Positions 36,827-45,614 of a stretch of DNA of 64,000 bases are shown here, piece by piece (within the stretch, counting starts at the first letter, position 1; each line of letters opens with the position of its first letter). The position numbers were made by a program, and so were the translations under genes. The DNA is from an uncultured Alphaproteobacteria bacterium (GTDB taxonomy: Bacteria; Pseudomonadota; Alphaproteobacteria; Caulobacterales; Hyphomonadaceae): positions 18,143 through 82,142 of the forward strand of contig CAIMMO010000071.1 of assembly GCA_903842595.1 (NCBI GenBank). The letters run 5' to 3'. The notes beneath the pieces were generated by a model. That model was not told the DNA's origin. It did not search any database and saw only the letters and a program-made list of their open reading frames with translations.

Positions 36827-37297
36827 TCACGCAGCAGAAGCCTTGCGAGCGTCGATCACCTTGGGCGAATGCTCGCCACCGATCGTGATCTTGCGCGGTT
36901 TCATCGCCTCCGGCAGCTCGCGCTTGAGCTCAATGCGCAGCAGGCCGTTCTTCAGATGCGCGCCGCTGACCACGACGTGGTCGGCAAGCTGGAAGCGCCG
37001 GATGAAGCCGCGCTCTGCAATGCCGCGGTGCAGGAATTTGCGGTTCTCGGCGCCGCTGTCTTTCTTGCCGACGACGATCAGCTGGCCTTCCTTCACCTCA
37101 AGGTCGAGATCGTCGTCGCCAAAGCCGGCGACAGCCAGCTCGATGGCGTACGCATTGTCGTCGTCCGTCGACTGCTCGATATTGTAGGGAGGATAGCCCT
37201 GCACGCCATCAAGCCGCGTGGCGGTGTCGATCAGGCTGGCGAGCCGGTCGAAGCCGACAACGGTGCGGTAGAGGGGGGAAAAATCGAAATTGCTCAT
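36827..37297 (-). CDS. Small heat-shock protein Hsp20 (IbpA-like)
   Basis: A 156-residue ATP-independent holdase that keeps unfolding proteins soluble. MSNFDFSPLYRTVVGFDRL is the typical N-terminus of proteobacterial IbpA-type proteins. The alpha-crystallin domain runs from YAIELAVAGFGDDDLDLEV to HLKNGLLRIELKRELPE, including GIAERGFIRRFQLADHV. The gene has a predicted thermosensing leader (see the regulatory entries), as is common for class-A rhizobial and other alphaproteobacterial small Hsps. Confidence 0.95.
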   Translation of the reverse strand: MSNFDFSPLYRTVVGFDRLASLIDTATRLDGVQGYPPYNIEQSTDDDNAYAIELAVAGFGDDDLDLEVKEGQLIVVGKKDSGAENRKFLHRGIAERGFIRRFQLADHVVVSGAHLKNGLLRIELKRELPEAMKPRKITIGGEHSPKVIDARKASAA

Positions 37298-37405
37298 CTC
37301 TGTCCTCGTTCAAGCAACAGTCGGACGCAGCTGCGTCCGCTTGGGTTGACGTCCAGAGGCCATTCGCGGCGCCACCCAATGGTCTGCGCCTTGGCCTCCA
37401 AGGCC
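37298..37405 (-). promoter_or_regulatory. ROSE-type RNA thermometer in the hsp20 5' leader
   Basis: On the minus strand the ribosome site is enclosed in a hairpin spanning 37320-37300. The 5' arm CTGTTGCT pairs with the 3' arm AGGACAG, leaving one bulged G in TTGCT. This U(U/C)GCU-against-AGG arrangement is the hallmark of ROSE elements. Directly upstream lies a perfect 18-bp palindromic hairpin (37322-37339) and, further up, a CCTTGG/CCAAGG hairpin (about 37390-37404). ROSE elements melt on heating and expose the Shine-Dalgarno sequence. Confidence 0.75.
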
Positions 37406-37430
37406 CGCACATGCGCTGCCTCGCGAATTG

Positions 37431-37459
37431 AGTTGGGAATGCGCATCCTTGCCGTCAAG
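37431..37459 (-). promoter_or_regulatory. Possible heat-shock (sigma-32-like) promoter of hsp20
   Basis: On the minus strand CTTGAC (37459-37454) is followed after 17 bases by CCAACT (37436-37431). The -35 box fits the alphaproteobacterial RpoH pattern well; the -10 box fits only in part. It would give a leader of about 125 bases that contains all the thermometer hairpins. Confidence 0.3.
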
Positions 37460-37530
37460 ACCGGGTGGTCAAGTGACGCCGTCGAGGTAAAGTCGATTTG
37501 AACCGCTGTCGGGGACCGTCAGGAAAAGAC

Positions 37531-38442
37531 ATGAAAACAGGCCATCTTCTGCTTGCTCTCGCTGCGTTTGGCGTTTCGGCCTGTGGGGGCGGCGAGCCAG
37601 CGCCGGTCGCGGCGCAGGGGTCTGTGGCGGAGGCCGCCGCCCCTCAAGCGCCGCTCGAGGCGGCCGTCGCGGGCGCCTGGCGGTTGGAGCAGGAGAAGGC
37701 GCGCGACAAATGGCGCCACCCAGTCGAGACGCTGACGTTCTTTGGCATCAAGCCGTCCGACACCGTGGTCGAAATTGCGCCGGGCGGCGGCTGGTATACC
37801 GCCATCCTCGGCCCCTATCTGAAAAGCGGCGGTGGAAAACTCTACGCCGCTCATGTCGACCCGGCAGCCTCAGAGGGAGCACGCGCCAATGTCGAGACCT
37901 ACCGGGCAGCATTCGTGGAGCGTCCGGAAACCTATGGCGACATCACACTGACCGTCGCCTCGCGCACGAGCCCGGGTCTGGCGCCCGATGGCACGGCTGA
38001 CGCGGTGCTGACCTTTCGGAACGTGCACAACTGGATGGCGGGCGGCTATGCTGACAAGATTTTCGCGGACGCGTTCCGTGCGCTGAAACCGGGCGGCGTG
38101 CTCGGCGTTGAGGAGCACCGCTTGCCATCCGCGCGCGACCAGGACCTGCGCGCCACCACCGGCTATGTTCTCGAAAGCTATGTCGTCCAGCTCGCGCAGA
38201 ACGCCGGCTTCGTGCTCGAGGAATCCTCCGAGATCAACGCCAACCCGAACGACCCGGCCGACCATCCCCTTGGCGTCTGGATGCTTGCGCCCACGCTCGA
38301 CCAGCCGCAACCGGGTACGCCCGAAGCCGAAGGCTACGATCCTGCCAAATACGCCGCCATCGGCGAAAGCGACCGCATGACACTCCGCTTCCGCAAACCT
38401 GAGGCTGCCTCGATGATCGAGCCTGCGCCGCCAGCCCAGTGA
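37531..38442 (+). CDS. Predicted exported methyltransferase-like lipoprotein
   Basis: 303 residues. MKTGHLLLALAAFGVSAC is a lipoprotein signal with a lipobox. The body is a class I methyltransferase fold: DTVVEIAPGGGWYTAIL is motif I (SAM-binding Gly loop), YAAHVD motif II and FRALKPGGVLGVEEHR the post-III strand. Proteins of this kind (COG4798) are annotated as predicted methyltransferases. Export to the envelope, where SAM is not expected, makes the activity doubtful. AGGAAAAG precedes the ATG. Confidence 0.8.
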   Translation: MKTGHLLLALAAFGVSACGGGEPAPVAAQGSVAEAAAPQAPLEAAVAGAWRLEQEKARDKWRHPVETLTFFGIKPSDTVVEIAPGGGWYTAILGPYLKSGGGKLYAAHVDPAASEGARANVETYRAAFVERPETYGDITLTVASRTSPGLAPDGTADAVLTFRNVHNWMAGGYADKIFADAFRALKPGGVLGVEEHRLPSARDQDLRATTGYVLESYVVQLAQNAGFVLEESSEINANPNDPADHPLGVWMLAPTLDQPQPGTPEAEGYDPAKYAAIGESDRMTLRFRKPEAASMIEPAPPAQ

Positions 38443-39380
38443 CGGCCGCGCTCATCGAGACCGAATCCCGCAATCGCACGACCGGCGTGATCCTCGCTGC
38501 ATCGGGCGCCGGGCTGTTCTCGCTCAAGGGCGTCGTCATCAAGCTTGCCTTCGCCGAAGGTATCGGCGTCTCGCAGCTTCTCACATTGCGCATGGCGTTC
38601 TCGCTGCCGGTCTATCTCGTGATAGGCGTCGTGGCCTTCACCCGCATGCGCGAAAAGCCAGTTGCACGGTGGTGGCTCGCGGCAGGCGGGCTAGGCCTGA
38701 TGAGCTACTACCTGTCGTCCTGGCTGAATTTTGAAGGCCTGCGCTATGTCTCGGCCCAGCTCGAAAGGCTGATCCTGTACATCTACCCGACCATGGTCGC
38801 GCTGATGTCGTGGGTGTTCCTGAAGGACAGGATCACGAAGCGACACGTGATTGCGCTTGTGCTTGCCTATGCTGGGGTCGCGATCCTGTTCGGCGCGGAG
38901 ATCGGCCATCAGGGCCCCAATGCATGGCTCGGCGGCGGGCTGATCTTTGCGGGCGCGTTCATCTATGCGGTCTATGTCACGGCGTCGAAGCCCGTGATCA
39001 AGCGCCTTGGATCGACCATGTTCACGGCCTTCGGCATGTCGATCGCCTCGATCGCCTTCCTGACGCATAGCGGAATTGAGATGGCCTTCCATGCGCCGCC
39101 GCCAGTCACGGCCAACGGCTACTGGCTGGCCCTCACCCTTGCGATCTTCTGCACAGTGATCCCGAGCTTCATGATCGCCGAAGCCATCAGCCGCATCGGC
39201 CCTGGCCCGATGAGCGCCGTCGGCGGGATTGGTCCGGTCGTTGCTGCGTGGGCTGCTGTTGCGATCCTGAAAGAGCCGTTCGGCTGGCCGCATGCTGTCG
39301 CGATGGCATTGACGATTGCAGGCGTCTGGCTGCTGGCCAGGCCAAAGCTCACGCGCACTGCAGGCGCCAGAACCTGGTGA
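38439..39380 (+). CDS. EamA/DMT-family transporter
   Basis: 313 residues with ten predicted membrane helices in two EamA repeats. The first includes GVILAASGAGLFSLKGVVIKLAF and the second ALVLAYAGVAILFGAEI onward. It ends ALTIAGVWLLARPKL, typical of the family. Substrates are small metabolites or amino acids, usually exported. The GTG start overlaps the stop of the methyltransferase-like gene by four bases. Confidence 0.88.
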   Translation: MTAALIETESRNRTTGVILAASGAGLFSLKGVVIKLAFAEGIGVSQLLTLRMAFSLPVYLVIGVVAFTRMREKPVARWWLAAGGLGLMSYYLSSWLNFEGLRYVSAQLERLILYIYPTMVALMSWVFLKDRITKRHVIALVLAYAGVAILFGAEIGHQGPNAWLGGGLIFAGAFIYAVYVTASKPVIKRLGSTMFTAFGMSIASIAFLTHSGIEMAFHAPPPVTANGYWLALTLAIFCTVIPSFMIAEAISRIGPGPMSAVGGIGPVVAAWAAVAILKEPFGWPHAVAMALTIAGVWLLARPKLTRTAGARTW

Positions 39381-40760
39381 CTAGTTGGCGATCGGAGGCG
39401 CGACGATCTCGCGCCCGGTCATCCCTGCGAAGGCAATCGTGGTCTTGTCTTCGAGGAACGCGCCGATCGCCTGCACGGCCAGAGGCAGCCCGGCCGCATT
39501 CACGCCCAGCGGGATGACGGTCGAGGGCAGGTTGGCGACGGTCGCGACCCCGGCCCATCCGAGCTGATCGCCGAATTTCGATGGCTGGCCATCGATCGGC
39601 AACGCCCGCTTGCGCCAGTCGGATTCGCGCGCATGCGTGTAAGCGGCAGTCCCAAAGGCCGGGCAGAGCACAATGTCGAAGTGCCTGAAGAAATCCGCCC
39701 ACTGCCGCCTCAGCCGCAACTGCTCATCCAGCTTGTCGAGCCAGGCATGCGCCGAGAGCGGCTGGCGCGGATTCGCGGGATCGCCACGCGTGATCACGGT
39801 ATGCAGCATCGCCTGATAAAGCCGCCACGAATGCGCGATGTCAGGAAGCAGGCTGGACTGCCGAGCGACAGAGGCGCCTTCCTTCACCAACTGGTCTGCC
39901 AGCATCTCCAGCGCGCCGAGAATGTCGCTGTCCGCGCGCGCCACTGGATGATGGTCCAGCACGAAGACACGAAAACTCGCAAGCCGCCCATGGCGGGCAG
40001 ATGGCAGCACAAGCTTGTTTGCAGCCGCTTCCGTATCCGGCCCAGCGACAACATCCAGAGCGGTCGCAAGATCGTCGGCCGATCGCGCCAGCGGGCCGAT
40101 CACGCTCAGCAATTGCGGATTGATGATTTCGCCGCCCGCGAAATGGCCGCCCATCGGGATCACGCCATAACTTGTCTTGTGGCCATAGACCCCACAGAAC
40201 GCCGCTGGAACGCGCACCGACCCGCCAATGTCGGAGCCAAGTTCGATCGCCGAAAGTCCCATCGCGATCGCGGCCGCGCTCCCACCTGACGATCCGCCTG
40301 CCGACTGCTCGAGCCCATGCGGATTGCGCGTGCGACCATAGATCGGGTTCTCTGTCTGCCAGTCCGCCAGCGCCGGCGGCACGTTCGTCTTGCCAAGCAC
40401 GACGGCGCCTGCCGCCTTGAGCCGCTGCACGGCAAGCGCATCCTCGCGCGCGCGATGCCCGGCATGCGCTTCCAGGCCCCAGGTCGTCGGATGGCCGCGC
40501 AAGTCGAAGCTTTCCTTAACCGTCATCGGTATGCCGGTCAGCGCCTTGAAATCGCCACGCGATATCGCCACGTCCGCCTGCCGCGCCTCGGCCCGCGCCC
40601 GATCGAAATCCCGAACGACAACGGCGTTCACCTGTCCGTCCAGCCGCTCGATGCGATCGATATGCGCATCGCAGAGTTCTGTGGCGCTGAACGTCTTTTT
40701 TCGCAGTCCTGCGGCCAACTGGCTCGCAGTCATGCGGTGCAGGTTCGGATCGGTGCTCAT
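39381..40760 (-). CDS. Cytoplasmic amidase (amidase-signature family)
   Basis: 459 residues without signal peptide. The triad is visible: Lys in GIPMTVKESFDLRG, Ser in [16 protein letters not shown], and Ser in DIGGSVRVPAAFCG. It hydrolyses amides, perhaps acylated amines or nitrile-derived amides. It is convergent with and directly abuts the EamA gene, with no base between the two stops. It differs from the exported amidase at 24.2-25.6 kb. Confidence 0.92.
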   Translation of the reverse strand: MSTDPNLHRMTASQLAAGLRKKTFSATELCDAHIDRIERLDGQVNAVVVRDFDRARAEARQADVAISRGDFKALTGIPMTVKESFDLRGHPTTWGLEAHAGHRAREDALAVQRLKAAGAVVLGKTNVPPALADWQTENPIYGRTRNPHGLEQSAGGSSGGSAAAIAMGLSAIELGSDIGGSVRVPAAFCGVYGHKTSYGVIPMGGHFAGGEIINPQLLSVIGPLARSADDLATALDVVAGPDTEAAANKLVLPSARHGRLASFRVFVLDHHPVARADSDILGALEMLADQLVKEGASVARQSSLLPDIAHSWRLYQAMLHTVITRGDPANPRQPLSAHAWLDKLDEQLRLRRQWADFFRHFDIVLCPAFGTAAYTHARESDWRKRALPIDGQPSKFGDQLGWAGVATVANLPSTVIPLGVNAAGLPLAVQAIGAFLEDKTTIAFAGMTGREIVAPPIAN

Positions 40761-40900
40761 GCCTCCAGTCTAGCGCAAGCGTGCTCCTTCGTCAGCCGGA
40801 ACGTCGATGAGGCAAATGCGAAGAAAGTCAGAAGCCTCGCCAGTCCCACCTTCCATCGCGCAGCGCACGGCTTTAGGTAGAGTACAGAGGAGTCCCGCCC

Positions 40901-41275
40901 ATGCTGAAACCTGCTGCTGTCCTTGCATTTTCAGCCATCGCGCTCGCAGCCTGCTCGAACCCGGCAGCTGATCTTGATGGTAATCTCGAAATCGGCGGCA
41001 CTGACCCGGCCTACTGGACGGTTCAAGTCGACCGCGAGACAGGCAAATCGCTGATTTCCATCCTTGGTGCAGCCAGTCTCGAGGGCGAGGCGCCCGTGAG
41101 ATCGCAAGACGAGGCCGGCGCCTTCCTGCTGACGTCGAAGACACCGCAGGGAGACTTCGTGATGACCGTGATTCAGAAGGAATGTTTCGACGGACTTGCC
41201 GAAACCGCGCGCCCGTGGAGCGTGACGGCAACGTGGAAGGGCGAAACTCTCAATGGCTGCGCAACGCCGCGCTAG
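40901..41275 (+). CDS. Small lipoprotein of unknown function
   Basis: 124 residues; MLKPAAVLAFSAIALAAC is a lipoprotein signal with lipobox LAAC. The mature part is a compact beta-rich domain ending WSVTATWKGETLNGCATP. This ending is common in envelope lipoproteins related to COG3650, a resemblance I regard as suggestive only. A second tiny lipoprotein gene follows. Confidence 0.7.
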   Translation: MLKPAAVLAFSAIALAACSNPAADLDGNLEIGGTDPAYWTVQVDRETGKSLISILGAASLEGEAPVRSQDEAGAFLLTSKTPQGDFVMTVIQKECFDGLAETARPWSVTATWKGETLNGCATPR

Positions 41276-41365
41276 CCTCAGCACGCCGCGATTGACTTGT
41301 GCAAAGCGCAGCGGCCACAGTCCGGGCCGTGTGTCATCTATCGACGCCAGAAAGAGGAGACTGTC

Positions 41366-41536
41366 ATGCGTCTTGCCTTCGCCGCACTGTTCTGCGTGAC
41401 CACGATGCTGGTCGCCGCCTGCAGCAGCGGAGCAGCCGAGCCCGGTTCGCCCGACTGGTGCAAGAACACGCCGCAGGACAAGCAGGTCGAGGATCCAACC
41501 GCGATGGCGAAGTGCTTGGAATCGGCAGCTTCGTAG
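41366..41536 (+). CDS. Very small lipoprotein, DUF3012-like
   Basis: 56 residues with good ribosome site AAAGAGGAGA. MRLAFAALFCVTTMLVAAC is the signal with lipobox VAAC. The mature 38 residues contain EPGSPDWCKNTPQDK, close to the GS..WC core of DUF3012 lipoproteins. Function unknown. Confidence 0.7.
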   Translation: MRLAFAALFCVTTMLVAACSSGAAEPGSPDWCKNTPQDKQVEDPTAMAKCLESAAS

Positions 41537-41541
41537 AAGCC

Positions 41542-42471
41542 TTACGCGCGTGGATGCGATTCGGCATGCACCTTCATCAGGCGCGCTGCGTCAACGCCGG
41601 TATAGATCTGGGTCGTCGACAGGCTGGCATGGCCCAGCAAGGCCTGGATTGATCGCAGGTCACCGCCATTGGCCAGAAGGTGCGTTGCGAACGAGTGGCG
41701 AAGCGCATGTGGTGTTGCAGTCTCCGGCAGGCCCAGCCGATGGCGCAGCTTCTCCATCAGGCGCTGCACCATGCGTGGATTCAGCGGCCCGCCCTTCTCG
41801 CCGCGGAAGATCTGCTCGTCCGGCGCGGAGGGGTAGGGGCAGAGTTTCGCATAGTCGTTCACTGCTTCGCGCACCGCGCGGATCAGTGGCACGATCCGGA
41901 CCTTCCGCCCCTTGCCGAAGACACGCAGCTGTTCTGACGCCGGCACGTCCTTGCCGGTGAGGGCGAGCGCTTCGGAAAGACGTAGTCCAGCCCCGTACAA
42001 TAGCGACAAAATCGCCGCGTCGCGGGCGAGGACCCAGGCAGGCGCGTCGTCGCCATCGCCTTCGCCGGCCATCTCGATCGTTTGCGGCGCGATCTTCTCC
42101 GGCAGCGGCCGCGGCAAGCGGTGCGGACGGCGGGGGCTCTCGAACATCATCGCCTTGGCATTCGCCGAATCGAGGCGGCGGTCGAGGAAGCGGTAGAACG
42201 CGCGCAGGCTGGAGGCCGCGCGTGCACGCGAGGAGGCTGCGAGATTGTCCTGGCTGCGGCGGCGGGCGAGCCAGGCGACGACATCATGACGGGTCAGGCT
42301 CTTCAGGTCAGACACGTGTGGTTCGCCGCCCAGATGCTCGACCAGAAAACCGATGAAATTGCCGATGTCGCGCTGATACGCCTCGATGGTCATGGGTGAC
42401 GAACGGCGCTCCGTCTCCAGCCAGATGGAGAATTCCTGCAGCGCTTCGCGGGCTGTGTGGGGCGTGCTCAT
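41542..42471 (-). CDS. xerC: Tyrosine recombinase XerC
   Basis: 309 residues from ATG 42469-42471. An N-terminal SAM-like core-binding domain (REALQEFSIWLETERRSS) is followed by the catalytic domain. The Arg is in LLYGAGLRLSEAL, Lys in FGKGRKVR, HxLRH in HALRHSFATHLL, the His in LLGHASLSTT and the nucleophile Tyr in QIYTGV. It resolves chromosome dimers at dif with XerD. It stands back to back with priA, an arrangement seen in other alphaproteobacteria. Confidence 0.92.
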   Translation of the reverse strand: MSTPHTAREALQEFSIWLETERRSSPMTIEAYQRDIGNFIGFLVEHLGGEPHVSDLKSLTRHDVVAWLARRRSQDNLAASSRARAASSLRAFYRFLDRRLDSANAKAMMFESPRRPHRLPRPLPEKIAPQTIEMAGEGDGDDAPAWVLARDAAILSLLYGAGLRLSEALALTGKDVPASEQLRVFGKGRKVRIVPLIRAVREAVNDYAKLCPYPSAPDEQIFRGEKGGPLNPRMVQRLMEKLRHRLGLPETATPHALRHSFATHLLANGGDLRSIQALLGHASLSTTQIYTGVDAARLMKVHAESHPRA

Positions 42472-42562
42472 GGGCGGCAAGGTGGCCCCGCCCCGTTAAG
42501 GCCGCGTTTCAGGCCGTATCCCGCCGGTTGAACCTGCCGCGTTCACGGTCCATTCTCGCGCC

Positions 42563-44728
42563 ATGCCGTCTCGACCACGAATCGTATCGGTGCTGTTGCC
42601 ACAGCCCCTGCCGGAGCCGTTCGACTACGAACTGCCCGAAACCCTCAACGCGGGTCCCGGCAGCTTCGTGACTGTGTCCCTGGGGCCCCGCGAGGTGACC
42701 GGCGTCGTCTGGGCCGAACGCGCCACGCCGTCCAACCGGAAGCTGAAACCGGTGCAGGATGTCATCGGCGCGCCGGGCCTTTCCGCCAACATGCGCAGCT
42801 TCATCGAGCGGGCGGCAAAGTACATCTGCGCTCCATCCGGCATGGTCCTCGCCATGGCGATGCGATCGCGCGAAGCGCTGGACGAGCCGCCGGTCGAGAC
42901 GCTGGTTGTCCGTACCGGAGACACGCCGCCGCGCATGACGCCCGCGCGCGAGCAGGCGTTGGCCCAAGCCACCGAGCCCATGTCGGGCGCCGAACTTGCG
43001 CGAAAGGCTGGCGTTTCCCCGGGCGTGGTGAAGGGTCTGCTGGAAGCTGGCGCGTTGATGCATGTCGAGCGCTCGCTCGATCCGCCGTTTCCGCTGCCCG
43101 ATCCAGATCTCCCCGCCAAGCAGCTCACTGGCGAACAGGCCGAAACGTCAGCATACCTGCGCGGGATGGTGCGTGAGGCCACGTTCCGCGCCGCGCTTCT
43201 CGATGGCGTGACCGGGTCTGGCAAGACGGAAGTCTATTTCGAGGCAATCGCAGAGGCGCTGCAGGACCCTGAGGCTCAGGTCCTCGTCCTTCTGCCGGAG
43301 ATTGCACTGACACAGGCCGTGACGTCCCGTTTCGAAGATCGCTTCGGCGTTGCGCCGGCCGAATGGCATTCCGCGGCCGGTTCATCGGCCCGTCGACGGG
43401 TCTGGCGTGAAGTGGCGGCGGGCAGGGCGCGTATCGTGGTTGGCGCACGCTCGGCATTGTTCCTGCCATTTGCGAAACTTCGACTGATCATCGTCGATGA
43501 AGAACACGACCAGTCCTACAAGCAGGAGGACGGCGTCCTCTATCACGCACGCGATCTTGCGGTTCTGCGGGCATCGGTCGAGCAATGCGCAATCATCCTC
43601 GCCTCTGCGACGCCATCGCTTGAGACACTGCACAACGCGCAGGCAGGAAAGTACGTTCACCTTCGCCTGCACGCGCGCCCCGGCGTCGCCACCTTGCCGA
43701 AGATCGCACTCGCAGACATGCGCGTGGAGCCGCCAGAGACGGGGCGCTGGATCGGTCCGCAGCTTGCGGGCGCCATTGAGCAGACGCTGGCGGCGAAAGA
43801 GCAGGCGCTTCTGTTCCTCAATCGCCGCGGTTACGCGCCCTTGGTGATCTGTCGCGCCTGTGGCGAACGACTGAAGGCGCCCGACACGGATTCGTGGCTG
43901 GTCGAGCATCGCTATACCGGCCGACTTGTCTGCCACCTCACTGGCTTCACGATGGAGAAGCCGCTGGCCTGCCCCCATTGCGGCGCGCGCGGCTCACTGA
44001 CCGGGGTCGGTCCAGGCGTTGAACGGCTGGCGGAGGAAGTCCATACGCGCTTCCGTGGTGCGCGCGTCGAAATCCTGTCGTCCGATACCGTCGCGTCGGC
44101 CGACGATCTGCGCAGCCTGATCGCTCGCATGGAGACTGGCGCGATCGACATTCTGATCGGGACGCAGATCGTCGCCAAAGGCCACAACTTTCCGACGCTG
44201 ACACTTGTTGGCGTGGTCGATGCAGACGCCGGCCTGCGTGGCGGCGATCTCCGCGCCGGCGAGCGCACCTTTCAGCTGCTGCTGCAGGTCGCAGGACGGG
44301 CGGGGCGGGCGGACAGGCCGGGCCGCGCCATCATCCAGACCTATGCGACCGAAAGTCCTGCGATCGCGCTGCTGGCCGCCGGGGATCGCGACGCCTTCAT
44401 CGCCCACGAGCTGGACCAGCGCCGGCTCGTGGGCTTCCCGCCCTATGGCCGTCTCGGCGCAGTGATCCTGTCCGCGCCTACCGCCGAACAGGTCGACGAT
44501 GCTGCCCGGATGCTGAGCGAAGGCCAGCCCAATGCCGCAGGCATCGATGTGTGGGGTCCAGCGCCAGCGCCGATCACCATCCTGCGCGGCCGCCATCGCC
44601 GGCGTTTCCTCGTGCGCTCGGATCGCAATGTCGATCTCTCGTCTTTCCTGGCGGCGTGGAAGGAGCGCGTGAAGCTCCCCGCTTCTGTCCGCATGACGCT
44701 GGATGTGGAGCCCTACAGCTTCATGTGA
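42563..44728 (+). CDS. priA: Primosomal protein N' (PriA helicase)
   Basis: A 721-residue superfamily 2 helicase that restarts stalled replication forks. Walker A is GVTGSGKTEVYFEAI, the DEEH box is IIVDEEHDQSYKQEDG, and helicase motifs V/VI appear in TQIVAKGHNFP and QVAGRAGRADRPG. The zinc-binding insertion has CRAC and CPHC intact. The second CxxC is replaced by APDT and the third is CHLT, so at least one metal site seems lost. Its DNA-binding N-terminal domain is present. Confidence 0.95.
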   Translation: MPSRPRIVSVLLPQPLPEPFDYELPETLNAGPGSFVTVSLGPREVTGVVWAERATPSNRKLKPVQDVIGAPGLSANMRSFIERAAKYICAPSGMVLAMAMRSREALDEPPVETLVVRTGDTPPRMTPAREQALAQATEPMSGAELARKAGVSPGVVKGLLEAGALMHVERSLDPPFPLPDPDLPAKQLTGEQAETSAYLRGMVREATFRAALLDGVTGSGKTEVYFEAIAEALQDPEAQVLVLLPEIALTQAVTSRFEDRFGVAPAEWHSAAGSSARRRVWREVAAGRARIVVGARSALFLPFAKLRLIIVDEEHDQSYKQEDGVLYHARDLAVLRASVEQCAIILASATPSLETLHNAQAGKYVHLRLHARPGVATLPKIALADMRVEPPETGRWIGPQLAGAIEQTLAAKEQALLFLNRRGYAPLVICRACGERLKAPDTDSWLVEHRYTGRLVCHLTGFTMEKPLACPHCGARGSLTGVGPGVERLAEEVHTRFRGARVEILSSDTVASADDLRSLIARMETGAIDILIGTQIVAKGHNFPTLTLVGVVDADAGLRGGDLRAGERTFQLLLQVAGRAGRADRPGRAIIQTYATESPAIALLAAGDRDAFIAHELDQRRLVGFPPYGRLGAVILSAPTAEQVDDAARMLSEGQPNAAGIDVWGPAPAPITILRGRHRRRFLVRSDRNVDLSSFLAAWKERVKLPASVRMTLDVEPYSFM

Positions 44729-44822
44729 TACGGACGTCCAAAGCAATCATCGATGCGGGCACGGAGCTGACGGGGCTGTCGATCGCCCGGCCATCAGCCG
44801 CGTATGCTCAAGGGAGGGCGCC

Positions 44823-45614
44823 ATGGGATATCTGAGGCTTCGCCAGATCGCACTTGTCGCCAGGGATCTGGCGGCGGTCGAGAAGCAGATCGCCGACGTG
44901 CTTGGGCTGGAGATCTGTCATCGCGATCCCGGCGTCGGCAAGTATGGTCTGCACAATGCGCTTTTTCCGATGAGCGGGACATTTCTTGAGGTCGTCTCGC
45001 CGCTGACCGAAGGCACGGCTGGCGGTCGGTATCTTGAGCGTCGCAGGGGCGATGGCGGATACATGTACATCGTCGACTGCGACGACCTGGAGCGGCGGCG
45101 CGATCATTTCAAGGCGATGGGCGTGCGGCTGGTGCAGGATCTGAAGTCAGGCGACGAGGTTTCCACATCCGAGGCGCTTCACCTGCATCCGAAAGATACC
45201 GGCGCGACGCTTCTCTCGGTTGACCGACATTCGGGCGGTGCGGATGTGATGGGGGGATATCACTGGGCTGGTCCGCGCTGGCAGGAGAAGGACCGCTCCA
45301 AAACCGTCGCGGCGATCACCGGAGCGCGGATGCAATGCGATGATCCGTCGACGACGGCCGATCGCTGGAGCAAGCTCCTGGAGCGTCCAGTCGAGCGGAG
45401 CGAGGGAGGTATCTGGACGATCGAACTCGATAATGCCCGCGCGCGGTTCTCGCCGCTGGAGGATGATCGCGGTGAGGGCCTTTCGGCTGTTCGGCTGTCC
45501 TGCCGGGATGCGAAGGCGATCCTTGCCAATGCGGACAAGGCGGGTGTGAAGATCGGCGAGGTTCCGAGCGGACCGTTTGTCGAGCTTTGCGGAACGCGGT
45601 TTGTCCTGGCCTAG
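44823..45614 (+). CDS. VOC/glyoxalase-like protein
   Basis: 263 residues of two VOC-type halves: LRQIALVARDLAAVEKQIADVLGLE at the start and IELDNARARFSPLEDDRGEGLSAV in the second half. It resembles the glyoxalase-like domain family, whose reactions are mostly unknown. Its stop TAG lies in CTAG (45611-45614), which also provides the stop of the convergent methyltransferase gene. Confidence 0.8.
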   Translation: MGYLRLRQIALVARDLAAVEKQIADVLGLEICHRDPGVGKYGLHNALFPMSGTFLEVVSPLTEGTAGGRYLERRRGDGGYMYIVDCDDLERRRDHFKAMGVRLVQDLKSGDEVSTSEALHLHPKDTGATLLSVDRHSGGADVMGGYHWAGPRWQEKDRSKTVAAITGARMQCDDPSTTADRWSKLLERPVERSEGGIWTIELDNARARFSPLEDDRGEGLSAVRLSCRDAKAILANADKAGVKIGEVPSGPFVELCGTRFVLA

